A stretch of 64,000 nt of DNA from Edaphochlamys debaryana (Eukaryota; Chlorophyta; Chlorophyceae; Chlamydomonadales): the NCBI GenBank assembly GCA_016858145.1, contig JAEHOE010000075.1, positions 248,001-312,000 of the forward strand. Direction: 5' to 3'. The notes beneath the pieces were generated by a model. The model made no database searches, was not told the DNA's origin, and saw nothing but the letters and a program-made list of their open reading frames with translations. Shown here in pieces: positions 34,001 to 45,251 of the stretch. The translations under genes and the position numbers were made by a program. Within the stretch, counting starts at the first letter, position 1; the number at the start of each line of letters is the position of its first letter.

Positions 34001-35920
34001 AACAGGGAATCAAGTGGAGAGGCGGGGTTTATGCTTGACGAGACGGGCGGGCTGCGGAACGCAGTTCAAGCGCTGAGGAGGAAGACTTGTTGCCCTGTCT
34101 AACGTAGTAACGTTGGTGCTTAAGACTCGTGCTGGCCAGCAGCACAGCACGCAGCAAGCCGAGACACCCTTGCCCAGACCAGCCCCCCTTAAGTTTGCGC
34201 GCAGCCCTACGGTTGGTGGGGGCGGTGAGGGCAGCGGGGGTGAGGGTGGCGGAGGTGAGGGCGGCGGGGGGAAGGGTGACGGAGGGAATGACGGGGGAGG
34301 CGGTGGCTGCTTCTTGCCCTTATTGGGTTTCTTCCGTCGTTTCTTGGCTGCCTGCAGGTCTTGCCCTTGCGTACTGGTGCCCGGGGAGCTGCTCCCGCTG
34401 TTTGCGCCCTGGAGGTCATTGAGCCAGCAAAGGCGTAAGGACCCCTGGCCGTGTTTAAAGCTATCGCCCCACCCTCCATCAACTTGCACCACGCACGTGG
34501 ACTTCTTGGCTGACGCAAGCTTTGCGGCTTCTGCCCACTCACGCCCCGACGACTTGCTTTGCCCCTACCCGCAGTACCCGGGACCATCCTGCCTGCCTGC
34601 GCCCCCTACGTTATTCATTCTACGCCCGGCCCCTTTCCCCCTTTCCCCCGTCCTCACCTGGGAGAAGTCCAGGATGAACACAATGGTGCGCAGGTCGATG
34701 GGGTTGCCCACGTAGATCTGTAGCCCGTGGAGGTAGGGGGAGCAGGGGGCAGCGTGCGTGAGTGACAATGACATCAGGGGCGCCCTCGTAGCAGGGGAGC
34801 GGGCGAACATCCCGCCCACCCCACAAGGTGTGGGCTGGCCCTCCCCGCCCGCCCGGGCCCCCCTCTGTGGCTCAGGACGCTGAGGGCGCTGTCCATAGCG
34901 TCCGCACGCACGTTACGCACGCACCTCCTTCTGCTCCTTTTCCTGCGTGACCTGCAGGTCCAGCAGCTCGAAAGAGGGCGCGGTGGGCACCGCCCCCGCC
35001 TCCTCGCCGCTCAGCGCGCGGCCCTCGTGCAGCGCCCGGCGCCGGGCCACGCCCGCGGCAGTCTCCCGCAGCTTCAGGGTGGCCGTGTCGCCGTTGTTGA
35101 AGCCATAGGCGTCCTGAAGGGTCGAGGTTAGGGATGGTGAGGAAGGAGTGTGCAACGAGTACGGACGGTGGCGATCGAGGCGAGGTAGAGCTAACGAGAG
35201 AAGCAGCCCAGGAGCGGACCTAGAGGGGGGCAGGCGTGGACCCACCCTCAGCTGTGTGGCCTGATCGCCCACAGCGATGGTCGCGGTGGGGCTGTTGCAC
35301 CCGGGCAGGTACTCGATGCCCGGTTTGGAGTCGTCGCGGGGGCAGCCAATGCGCAGCTCGGCCTGGGAGGGCGCGTGCTCGATGCCCGCCCACTCCTCGT
35401 CGCTGACCCCCGCGGGGGGCGGTTTCGCGCGGCTGCCGGCAGGTGGAGGACGGCGCTTGGGCGGGGGATTCGTGACCCAGCGGAACGCCGACCCGTAGTA
35501 GAGGGAAGACGTTACTGTGGGGCCAGAGGGCGGGAGATGATTGAAGGCCCGGATGGCGGGAAGGATGGCGGGAAACCGCGACACTCAGCGTGTCTTGCGT
35601 CCTGTCCTCATTTACGCAAGTGCGCACATGCGCCGCTGCCGCGACCTCGCTCTCCCCTAGCGACCTCGACCATCCTCTCACGCATGTCTTCCCCAGGACT
35701 CGGCCAACGGGCCACCCGTCCGCCATACCGAACCGGCGCTTGCAATGCAAGCTGCTACCTATCGCTGCTCACCGGTTAGCGTCTCAGGCTCGAAGGGTGG
35801 TGCCGGCGCGAGCGGCTCCCCAGAATTATCTGGCTCAGGGGCCTGTGCCGAGCTGACTACAAGGGCAGCAATCAGCACTGCCGCTGCTAAGCTACAGCGG
35901 CTTGGCGCCGCGAGCGCCAT
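31022..35920 (-). CDS. Gametolysin-like secreted metalloprotease (peptidase family M11)
   Basis: Fourteen phase-consistent exons (35920-35773, 35514-35246, 35113-34925, 34717-34658, 33927-33871, 33744-33694, 33536-33328, 33083-33008, 32843-32704, 32536-32450, 32288-32199, 32050-31981, 31816-31664, 31549-31022) encode about 708 residues. The chosen ATG opens a signal peptide (hydrophobic LAAAVLIAALVVSSAQA). A Pro-rich stretch and a prodomain-like part follow. RTIVFILDF starts the catalytic domain, the zinc site HEAMHNYGLEH is at residues 416-426, and a Met-turn DEYGDATDVMG follows at 432-442. Gametolysin and its relatives cut hydroxyproline-rich cell-wall proteins at mating or hatching and remodel the Volvox matrix. 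All three zinc His and the Glu are present, so it should be active. The C-terminal part ends with a Cys- and Asp-rich segment (DADCDGLVGDDDPDC) resembling a calcium-binding loop. Confidence 0.92.
33929..34657. other. Long intron 4 of the gametolysin-like gene
   Basis: About 730 bases between exons 4 and 5. It holds a run of ggcgggggtgag-type repeats at 34200-34300 (minus strand Pro/Ser-like codons), which give a misleading open frame but no spliceable exon. Confidence 0.6.
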
Positions 35921-37884
35921 GGCTGCGGGTTCGTGTACTGGTAGAGGGAAAGTCGCGCAGTCGGCTCGGCGCGGAGAGCTCCTGCGGAATGGCGCAGCAG
36001 GTTGCAGACATTCAGTCGATGACATTAGCGCAGCGCTCAATGGCGTCGGTGCGCAAACAACTGTGACTCAACACAGCATCCCAAACGCCGCGACTGACCT
36101 GTGTGCTCTGCAACGATGCCTGGAGCAATGCCAATGGAAGGCTAGTGTATTCTACAAGGTTATGGAGTGTGTGTCTCAAGCCACCGGCTTTTGTAGTTGC
36201 GGTTGCAATCGCGGGCAAGCGCGGCTTCCCACCTTCGCCTGGCCCGACACCGCCGCGGCAGGCAGGCGGAAAAGCATTTGATCCCTCTGGCCCCCAACTT
36301 TCTTCCATATGTTCGACATACAATCTACTTCACAGGCACAGAAACATAGTCGGAGCCCATAGCGCCCGTTGACCTTCCGTCTGCGCATCTTCTCTCGGTG
36401 CACGATGGGGCAGCTGGGACCCCGTTGCGCCACCTTGCTTCTCCTCGGGATCCCCCGCCCTTCGTCCCCCTCGCCTCAGTAATCCCTGTACATCTCCTCT
36501 GCAGCAAGGCATACGTTGAGGGCACTGAGTCACCCCTAAAACACAGAAGTTCGGCACCGGCACTGGCTGGGACAGCAGCAGCTGTCCCCACGACCTCACA
36601 CCAGGTCTCCAGGCAGTCCACGAACCACTCCCGCCTCCCAGACTTCCCAACGGTTCTATCAGGGGCTCTATTGCCGCAATGCCGCAGACCTGCCGGGGCC
36701 AAGCCCTACCTCTCTGCGTAGGCCCTTGATGCATGCGTGCGGTGCCCCTCTTGCGCTTTCACGCCTTAGGCCCGACCCCTCTTGTGGCAGCCGGGGGACA
36801 TCTAAGGACCAATGGACCATGAGGCAAGCAACAACGAGCGACGAGGCAGGCCGGGGAGACCGGGGTGACTGCTATGCGGCGCCCGTCAGTGCATGACGCC
36901 TTGGGCAGGAAGGCGATCCGTGGGAAAGTATGGTACAAACAGCCCCGTCCAAGCGGTACAGTTCGTGGCTGTCCGACACCGCACCCTTGTGTCTCTCGTG
37001 CTTACCGGTACGTTTCTGCCAACTGCCAAGTATGGCTTCCAGCCGAGGCAGGCCGACCAAGATCTCGAGGTGCTCTGCTCAGCCACACGCCCGATGGCCG
37101 CATGCGCTAGAATGCCCTGTTGTGCGTCACCCCTGGCCGAGCCATAGCAGCCGCGGGGGAGGGCAGTGGCCCGAGGTAAAACGCGCATGTTTCTTCACAG
37201 GAGGTGCGATTACTCGTGGACGTGGGGCTTGGACAAGGCGGTCGTGGTCGCGGTCGTGGGGAGGGGTGGCACATGCGGACGGCGTGGCAAAACGAGAAGG
37301 CGGAGGGCCGTGACGGGCTGACCGACCAGCAGTGCAAGGCGGTATGCTATATTCGATGAGCTTGCAATGCCATAGTGAAGCGGGTGTTGGACATGGAGGG
37401 CGGTCGTGGTCGGGGGGAGGGGTGGCGCATACACAGGGCGTGTCTGAGAAGGCGGACGGTCGTGCTGTCCGGGCTGACCGGCCAGCAGTGCAAGGAGCTA
37501 TGTTGTGCAATTATCTGCTTACAGTGCCATCTGAGGCGGGGAGTACACGTCGCGACACCAGCGCGGGAGAGAGTGAGGGCCCGTACGCAGAACCCGGTCC
37601 GTTTCCTTGCCGTGAGCGCCTTGACAGGGCAAACTGTAGATATTGACACTGCCTGCACCGTCCTGCACTGCCACCAAGCTCCTTTCTTTTCGCCCGCCCA
37701 CTGCGAGTCGCTGCTCTGTGCCGCTCTGTTGGCCGTAATGGCTGCAATTATAATGATCCCCTGATCTTATAAGAGGACATGCAGTCGGAATAGGTAGCAG
37801 CGGTCAGGAGAACGGGGAAGAGTCAGGCGCATCGGCAACTCTGCAGCAGGCTTCTCACGGGCCGTGGGCGTAGGCCCCCTTACC
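35921..37884. other. Divergent intergenic region between the two metalloprotease-family genes
   Basis: No gene supported. It must contain both promoters. The part at 36100-37100 is less GC-rich than the genes. The block 37237-37555 is an imperfect tandem duplication described separately. Short open frames such as 36398-36721 lack any motif. Confidence 0.5.
37237..37555. repeat. Imperfect tandem duplication, two units of about 160 bp
   Basis: Unit 1 begins ggcggtcgtggtcgcgg near 37237 and unit 2 begins ggcggtcgtggtcgggg near 37399. Both continue through gaggggtggc, gagaaggcgga, gggctgacc and ccagcagtgcaagg in the same order, with many substitutions. Confidence 0.7.
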
Positions 37885-40800
37885 ATGAAGACTCAGCGAA
37901 CAGTATTAGGTACGCGGGACTTGTTTTTGCACGTCTGTCACTCAACACATTGTGTTGCCGCCTGTGGTGAGGGCGCTCCCCTTAACCCCTCAATCTGTCT
38001 CATTTGCTTCCAGCATGTATGCTGGTCGCCTTGGGCATTGGGGCAGCGGTTGCGCAGGTATGCGCAGGTTTGGACATGCGGGAGGCATCCGGCGCACCAC
38101 AGTCGTCCCCAGCCTGCAGCACTGGAATCTAACTGTGCGCCTGTACGTGCAGTCGCCAATTGTATTCACAATCGAGTACAAGCTGCTTGACTCGCTCTCC
38201 GCCAACCAGCAAGTGATGTTGAAGGACGCTGTGAATGCGGCTTACCAAACCATTCAGAGATACGTCCTGGTAAGACACGGCACCTTGGCGTGGGGCGGGG
38301 AGTCGGTGGCGTCCCGCGTTGGACAGGTTTGCGTTGCGCGGGAAATCGTGTGTGTCATACACGTCATACCTTGCCCTTGACGGAGGTCGACGACGACGAC
38401 GCGGTTGTGCCTTGGTCCGCCACTGCTGACGGCAGACGATACCACGCTTTATGGGATGCGACAGCATGATAGAGAAGGCCTGGGGCGGAGCGCCTGAGTC
38501 TGCAACACGCCCTCACGTTGGGCCATCCCGGCCGCCTGCTTCCCCGCAGCCGCCCAAGCCCACATCGCGGCTGCTTTCGGAACGCGTGTGCCGTACGTAC
38601 GGCACCGTGGGGTCGCCGCCACCGCGCTCGCCCTGGCCGCCAGCGCCGCCCCTGGAGCCCCCGGAGCCGCCCCTGCTGTCCCCGCCCCCGCGCGCTCGGC
38701 GCTCCCTCCTGGCCGACCCCGCCACTAGCTCGGCAGCGGAGGGAGGCGCCGTCGCCTCTGGGGCCGCTTCCGCGCTAGCCGCCGCCATACTAGGCGCCTC
38801 AGCCTCGGACTCAGGCGCGGGCTCGGCTGCAGCAAGCGGCTCCCGGGGGGGGGCTGGCGCCGCTTCGTCCCAGCGGCGGCGGCGGCTGCAGCAGGGCGCC
38901 CCGGGGTCCACCTTCCAGAGGTGCTACCCCTCCTTTGACGGCACGCCCCGCCTGGACCGCTGCGGCCTGGCCCCAATCATGGCGCAGCACGTGCGGAGCT
39001 GGAACGGCAGCGAGGCCGTGAGCCTGGCAGGTGGGGCTGGCCTCGGGGTGGGGTGGGGTGGGGTGGGGGCTTGCACTGGCACGTAGCAGCGGGGGTCGCG
39101 GGCTGGTCCCTTCACCTCCCGCCACCCTCTACCTGTCGACGGGAAGAGGTTGGAGGGTGGCGGGAGGTGAAGGTAGAGCATCCCCTGGTGGCAAGGCAGA
39201 CGCTGAGGTAGGGGTAGGGCTCAAGGGCGTCACGCCACGTGGGGACAACCTGGAGGATTCCGTCGGCTATCGGAGTCTGCGCCGCTTGTGGCCAGGGTCA
39301 CTTGAACCGGAGGAAGCAAGCGAAGCATCTTCGGGCGGCCATTTGACCCGCCGTGCTGCCCGTTAAACGGCCGGTGGGATGAAACACTGCCTCAGAGGGA
39401 ACTCCACCCCGTCCATATTGCTCCCTGCTCGCCGCTTTCTCTCCGGCCCTGGATTTATGCTTTCCGGGGACAGACGTCATGTGGACGCTGTCCCATCATA
39501 TCCTTTTCGGACTCTGCATTCGGGCAAACAGTAATTCTGGGTTGGCGCCATGCCGTCGCACGCCCGGCTGACAGTCTGCCCCACATCGACCCGCAACCCC
39601 GGCTCACTTTGCCCCCGGCACGCCGCTCTCCCTCCGGCCCGGGGGTCATTCTTCCCGAGGACAGAGCCGTTCTATCATTCACCCTCCTTCCCTATGCCAT
39701 TCCTTGCCTTCGAGCGGCTGCCTCGAAGGCATCCCTAGCGAGCTGATGGGCATCAACCCATGCACCCCTTCCCCCCTTGCTCCCCTAGGCACCCCTGGGG
39801 AGGTCACGGACCTGTACCTGTACATCACGGCCGCCCGGGCCGGCGATGGCACCCCCTGCACGCCCGCGGGGGGGTGGAACGTGGTGACCACGGGCACTTG
39901 CCCCACGTGCGGCATGGGCATGGAGATCAAGCCCGTCACGTGCCTGTACGACAGCGCCACGGGGCGGCCCACCATGGCTTCCATCAACGTGTGCCCCGTG
40001 GTGAGTGGGGGCGCGGAGAGGGAGGGAAACGAGGGGAAAACATTGCTGGCTATCGGTGACTAGGCAATTTGAACCCCGCCGCTACTGAGACGATGCCGGG
40101 TTCGCATAGTCCGTGGCCGTGCCCCCCCCGTCATCCCTCCATCGTCCCCACTCCTCCGCTCTACCGTACCTCCCCCCCCGCCCTCCCTGTCAGGCCCTGG
40201 ACAGCTACAGCCTGGACACGCTGGTGGCGCGGCTCACGTGGGCCATGCTGCAGGCGCTGGTGGGTCCGTGGGGGGGACGGGTGTGGGGGTGGAGGGCGGC
40301 TGGGGGCTGGGCGGTATACGGGTGTTTTGCTAGCTGAGTGGGGGCGGCAGGGTAAAGGCTATGCTGCAGGCACTGGTAGGCAAGGGGAGGGGTTCCATGT
40401 GACGCTGGTCGTGGGTGCAGGGCTGCTCAAAAGGGGCTTGCAGAGCGCTCCAGCCCGGCTACCCCTGTCCCCGTATCCACCCCACCCTGCCCTTCCCCCT
40501 TCCCCCTTCCCCCCCCCCCCCCGCCTCTCCTCGCCAGGGCGTGGAGCGCGTGGGCTTCTACGGCCTCCGCCCTGTGGCCGCCGCGGGCTCGGCGCTGGTG
40601 GGCAACATGAGCGACGGCGCGGGCAACCCGCTCGAGTTCCTGGCCACCCCCAACGTGACGCAGGCAGGGAACGGGGAGGGGGAGTGGAGGGGGAGGGAAG
40701 GGGGAGGGGAAGGCGGGTCGCTGGGGTGTGGCGGCAAGGCGGGCGGAGACAGGCGGAGCGCCGCGTCTCTGCATCGGCGGGAGCCGGGGGCCTGGAGCCG

Positions 40801-43800
40801 TCGGTAGCAGCACCCGACCACCCAACCCTGCCCTAACCACCTCGCTCCTCGACCCCCCCGCCGCCCCCCAGGTGGTCCGCTCCCACTTCAGCTGCCCCTC
40901 GGCGCCCGGTGCGCTGCTGGAGGACGCCTTCTACGGCCGCAACCGCCTGAGCGACTCGTCGGTGGTGCTGGACACGGGGGAGGTGGGGCGGGGGGGAGAT
41001 AAGGGGGGCGCGAGAAGGGAGGGGCAGGGGAGGACGCAGGAGGTCTTGAGATAATAGCTGGGGGAGTTGGGGTCCGGCCTCTGTGTTGCCGATGAAAGGG
41101 GACGCCCTTCGGCGCGACCTCCACGGACCTCCGTCACCCCCATATCCCCAACTCCGCCAGGTGCTGCTGGACACGGACTACCTGGAGCGCTCGCAGTACG
41201 TGTTTGCGGGGTGGGAGACGTCGCACTTCCAGGTGAGACCTGGGGGGGCTTGGGGAGGGGGCTGGGCTGGGCCGGGGGCTTTGAATGATGTGCGAAGTGC
41301 CACGCTGGACTGGGCGGTGCGGGCTGCCGCGGGGTCAGGGAGAATCACATGGCTTGGTTTCCCCTAATAAACACCGCCCCTTTCCCCCCCTCTCCCCCCC
41401 TGTCAGGGCGACATCCTGGTGGCGGACTTCCAGGTCACACCCCGGGCCGCCAACGCGCCCCAGGTGCGTGCGCGCCACAGCAGCGGCGTCAGCCGGGCAG
41501 GGGCGCTGATCGACAAGGGAATGCGCTAGCGCAGGGCGCTCTCCCCAAGGGGTTGTTGCCGGCCGCCATAACCATTGACCGGAATGCCGCCTTGCCCACG
41601 CGTCCGCCTCTCCTCCTCCCTTTGCCCCTTCCCCTCCCCAACCCCCAGGTGACCCAGCTGACCCTGGCCCTGCTGCTGGACACCTCCTGGTACGGAGTCA
41701 ACGTCAACAACCAGGTTTGTGTGGGTTTGGGGGGAGGGGGGGAGGGGACCGGGGGAAAGGCAAGGGGCGAGGGAGGACTTGTGGGAAGGGCAGGGCAACG
41801 CCGGCGTAGGCTACGGGGTTAGGGTCAAAGGTTGAGCTGGACCGTGCGCCTGCGGTTCCGCTTATTGAGCTGTGCTGCATCCCGCCCTCCCCCCCACCCA
41901 GGGCTACTGGACGTGGGGCCAAGGGCGGGGCTGCGCCATGGCGCTCAATCACTGCTCCGCGCTGGTCAACGCCACCAGCTCAGCGGGGGAGGCGCCGCTG
42001 TTCTGCAACCCAGGTGCGGACGCCTTCAGAGGGGGATGTAGGCAGCTGTGCCGTGTGTGTGGAGCCGGAGACAGACGATTGGGTGGCAGTGGGTGGCAGA
42101 GCATGCGGGAGCAGGTGCCCTCCCTGCTGAACCACAAGCCCCGTTCCTTTGGGCCTCTCGCTTGGGGGCCGTGCGCCACTCAGGACCACTCCCACGCTCA
42201 TCCCAGCCTCACCCTTTGACCCCACCCCCACTCACATCCTCGACCCCACTTTGACAGACACGGCCGGCAACCAGACGCTGTGCGCTCCGGGCTACGGCAC
42301 CGTGGGCACCTGCCGCGGGGACGCCTACTTTCTGGGCGCCTCGTGCGGCCTGGTCGCGGCGCTCAACGATGACCTGCCCACCTGCGCGAACCGCGAGCTG
42401 GAGATCAGCGAGCTATCGGACGGCGAGCTCGCGATCTCAAACATGTTTGGGTGGCAGTCGGGCTTTTCGTCGCGATGCGCCAACGTCGTCTGGCCCTGGA
42501 GCAGCCGCAAGGAGCTCACGATACCGCTCACGACGTTTCCGTCCGACAGCCCCAACCCGCCGGCCGGCGCGTCGTGCTTCGCCGCGTCGTGCGTGAACGG
42601 CGAGCTGTCGTACAACGTGCTGGGCACGTGGGTGCGCTGCCCGTCCGGCCAGACGGTCAACCTCACGGGCGTGGTGCCGGCCGGCACCGGACTGCTGGTG
42701 GGTCGCGCTCTCGAGGGGCTGGGGTTGGCTGCGAGCGTGGACACGGTTACCTGCCCCTACCCTTTCCGACACGCAGCCCTCCTCATCACGCCCTTACAAC
42801 CTCCCGCCCTCCCTCCTACTTCCCTGCTCCTTCCCTTCCCCATCCCTTCCCCCGCAGTCCGGCGTGCTGGGCCCCTGCCCTCCCAACGCGGACGTGTGCG
42901 CCTCCCTGGGATGCTCCGCCGCCACCTGCTCCCCCGCGGGCGGCGAGTGCCGCGGGGGGCGCTGCTACTGCCGCCCCGGCTGGTCGGGCCCCGCCTGCGC
43001 CAGCAGCCTCATGCAGGGCACCAGCCAGGACCTGGGGGCGCTGGCGTCGGCGTACGCGCTGCAGGAGGTGAGGGGGGGGGGGGCCGAGAAAGGCGAGGGC
43101 GCTGCAGGAGGTGAGGGGGGTGCCGCGGGGGGCGCGGGCGCAGCAGGGGGCAGGACAGACAGTGGAAGAGGGGTAGAGCTGTGGGCAGGGGCGGATGTGC
43201 ATGCGTGCGGGAGGGCGCTTCGTAGCGCTTAGGAGGGAATTATGTACAGTTTCTTATGCCCCCCGCTGCGTCCACCTCCAACCTTTCCTGCCGCTGTCCT
43301 TGCCCCTCCCTTTTGCACTTCAGATTAGCATCATCCTGCGGGACGGCCTGTCCACCTTCTACGCGCGCCAGGGCCAGTTCCTGCAGCTGGTGGCGGACTC
43401 GATGCTGCAGGCAAGCATGGCAGGGATGGCGGGAGGAGGAGAGGAAAGCGGCAGTGGTTGCGATGGGCAGCGGTGCAGGGGCAACCGGCTTGGGAGAGAA
43501 AGCCGGGCGAAGGGGCTCCGGGAAGACAGGAGGCACGGGCCGGACTTGGGACGCGACGCTGTCTTTAAGTCCGTACCCACGGGTGACACTTGTGCCCCGC
43601 GCCCCCTCCTGCGCCCCTCCCCCTCCAGTACTTCTCCACCCCCATTAAGGCGCAGCTCTCCGTTGCGCGCATGGACCTCATGAGCTCCTTCCCCGACTAC
43701 GAACTGCCTGCCACGCCGCCGCACATCATGGTGGGGCTGCGGCAGGGGCTGGGGCAGGGGCTGGGGCAGGGGCTGGGGCTGTTGATGGGGAGCACGGCAG

Positions 43801-45251
43801 GGGCGGACTTGCAGCGTCCCCCTCAGTGCCCGTCCCTTGACCGGCAAAGTCCACAACCCTGGAGCGTCGACATTGGAGCACCGAGTCCTGCATCGCACGC
43901 ACCGCATCCGCCGCCCAATGGCCTCACCGCCCCGCCTCGCCGCCCCCCTGTAGGTGGTGGTCCGCTTCGCCGCGGCCTCTGCGCTGCAGGCCTCCCTGTT
44001 CGAGAAGGCCTTCGCGGGGGGCATGCCCGCGGCCACGCAGGCCGAGCTGGGCCGCTACTTCAGCGTGGCCAGCAACAGCAGCGCCTACCTGGTGCGGGGG
44101 TGGGGGGTGGGGGGTGGGGGTGGGGTGCGGGTTTCGTGGGGCTGGTCAGGGGGTTAGGAGGAGGACGCTGGGGGGCAGGAGGGCTATGGGCCAGGAAGGT
44201 GATGCTCTTAGCGGCGCTTCTCAGCCGCACCCAGCCTCTCTGCGCCTCCCCATTCGTTCCAACCCGCAGGGCCAGACGGTGCTCCGCGCCTCGCCGCCGC
44301 CCTTCCCACCCAGCCCGCCCTCGCCCCCTCCAGTCCCGCCCTCGCCGCCGCCGACCGCGCCGCGTGAGTGCCGAGCGCTGCGCACGTATCCGCCCTCCTC
44401 ACCGCCACTGACCCCCCGTAGCCCGTGCACCGCACCCCTCAACCCTAGCGACCCGCCGCTCTCTTCACTCGCCAACCCTTTGCCCCGCTGCTCGAACCGT
44501 GCACAACCGCAGCCAGCTCTGACGCCGGCGGCGGCGGGCTGACGGGCGACGAGAAGGTGGCGATCGGCGTGGGCGTGAGCTTCGGCGTGCTGCTGCTGCT
44601 GACGCTGGCGGTGGGGTACTGCTCCTTCAGGAACTGGCAGACGGTGAGGCGGTCTTGGTGTGGGAGGGGGGAGGGTGGGCCACAGCCAGGTGCAGTGAGA
44701 GGATGTTTTACGCGAGAAGGGAAGGCAGCCCACACGGTTCCCGTGTGGGCTATGCCCTATGCCCTGACCTCCACAACTCCCACGCCCGCCCCCAGGCCCA
44801 GACCAAGCTTGTCAAGCACGAGCGGGACCGGGCCATCACGCGCCTGCGCCGGGAGATCGAGGAGGAGGTGCGGCGGCGGGGCGAGCGCTCGACCTGGTGC
44901 AGCGGGCACGGGGCTTGGGACCCCGGGTGGTCAACCTCGAGGGAGACCCACCCCAGCCTGGGGCCGGGTGAACGACCCCTCGGCCGAGGGGCTGCAGCAC
45001 CCACTCAGGTGCCTGGTCCGCCTGCAGCCCCCCCGCCCTCACCCCCTCCTCGGCCCACTCCGCTCCTGTCCGTTCCGCAGGAGAAGAAGCTGCTCAAGGC
45101 CGCGCCCACGCGCCCGCGGGCCGCCGATGCCCCGCTGAGCCACGAGGAGATCGAGCTGGTGGAGGGGCGCGGCGGCGGCGGCGGCGGCGGTGGTGGCCCT
45201 GTGAGCGCGGCGGCCGAGATCACCGTCGGCGCCGGCGGGCGCGGCAAATGA
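37885..45251 (+). CDS. Leishmanolysin-like (M8) type I membrane protein lacking the HExxH site; probable pseudoprotease
   Basis: Twenty-one phase-consistent exons: 37885-37909, 38014-38057, 38153-38269, 38550-39030, 39789-40000, 40194-40259, 40538-40663, 40872-40982, 41161-41232, 41407-41463, 41649-41714, 41902-42013, 42258-42697, 42858-43067, 43324-43410, 43629-43730, 43954-44091, 44270-44363, 44513-44643, 44796-44867, 45081-45251; 977 residues. Signal peptide at 1-22, then a Pro/Ala-rich part and an M8 domain: VTDLYLYITAA, RSHFSC, WETSHFQGDIL, TLALLLDTSWYGV and WGQGRGC. Where M8 enzymes have HExxH this one reads WAMLQ (residues 309-313). A Cys-rich EGF-like module lies at about 651-687, a (SPPP) stretch at 823-853, a transmembrane helix at about 868-890, and a short basic then acidic tail follows. 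The architecture suggests a surface receptor or adhesin rather than a protease. Confidence 0.87.
39334..39668 (-). repeat. Dispersed element, copy C (inverted)
   Basis: About 335 bases, reverse complement of the elements at 21625-21988 and 22730-23084, lying within intron 4 of the M8-like gene. This third copy, far from the others, shows the element is dispersed and not just part of a local duplication. Confidence 0.75.
43735..43780. repeat. 12-bp minisatellite (ggggctggggca)n
   Basis: Three to four units right after the exon 16 donor of the M8-like gene; G-rich on the coding strand. Confidence 0.8.

Noticed and set aside
34200..34300. Pro/Ser-rich frame inside a gametolysin intron considered as a hydroxyproline-rich exon
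   Set aside because: Exons 4 and 5 join in phase without it, and no acceptor and donor pair frames it.
36398..36721. 107-codon plus-strand frame in the divergent intergenic region
   Set aside because: No motif, no signal peptide and no supporting splice or poly(A) signal.
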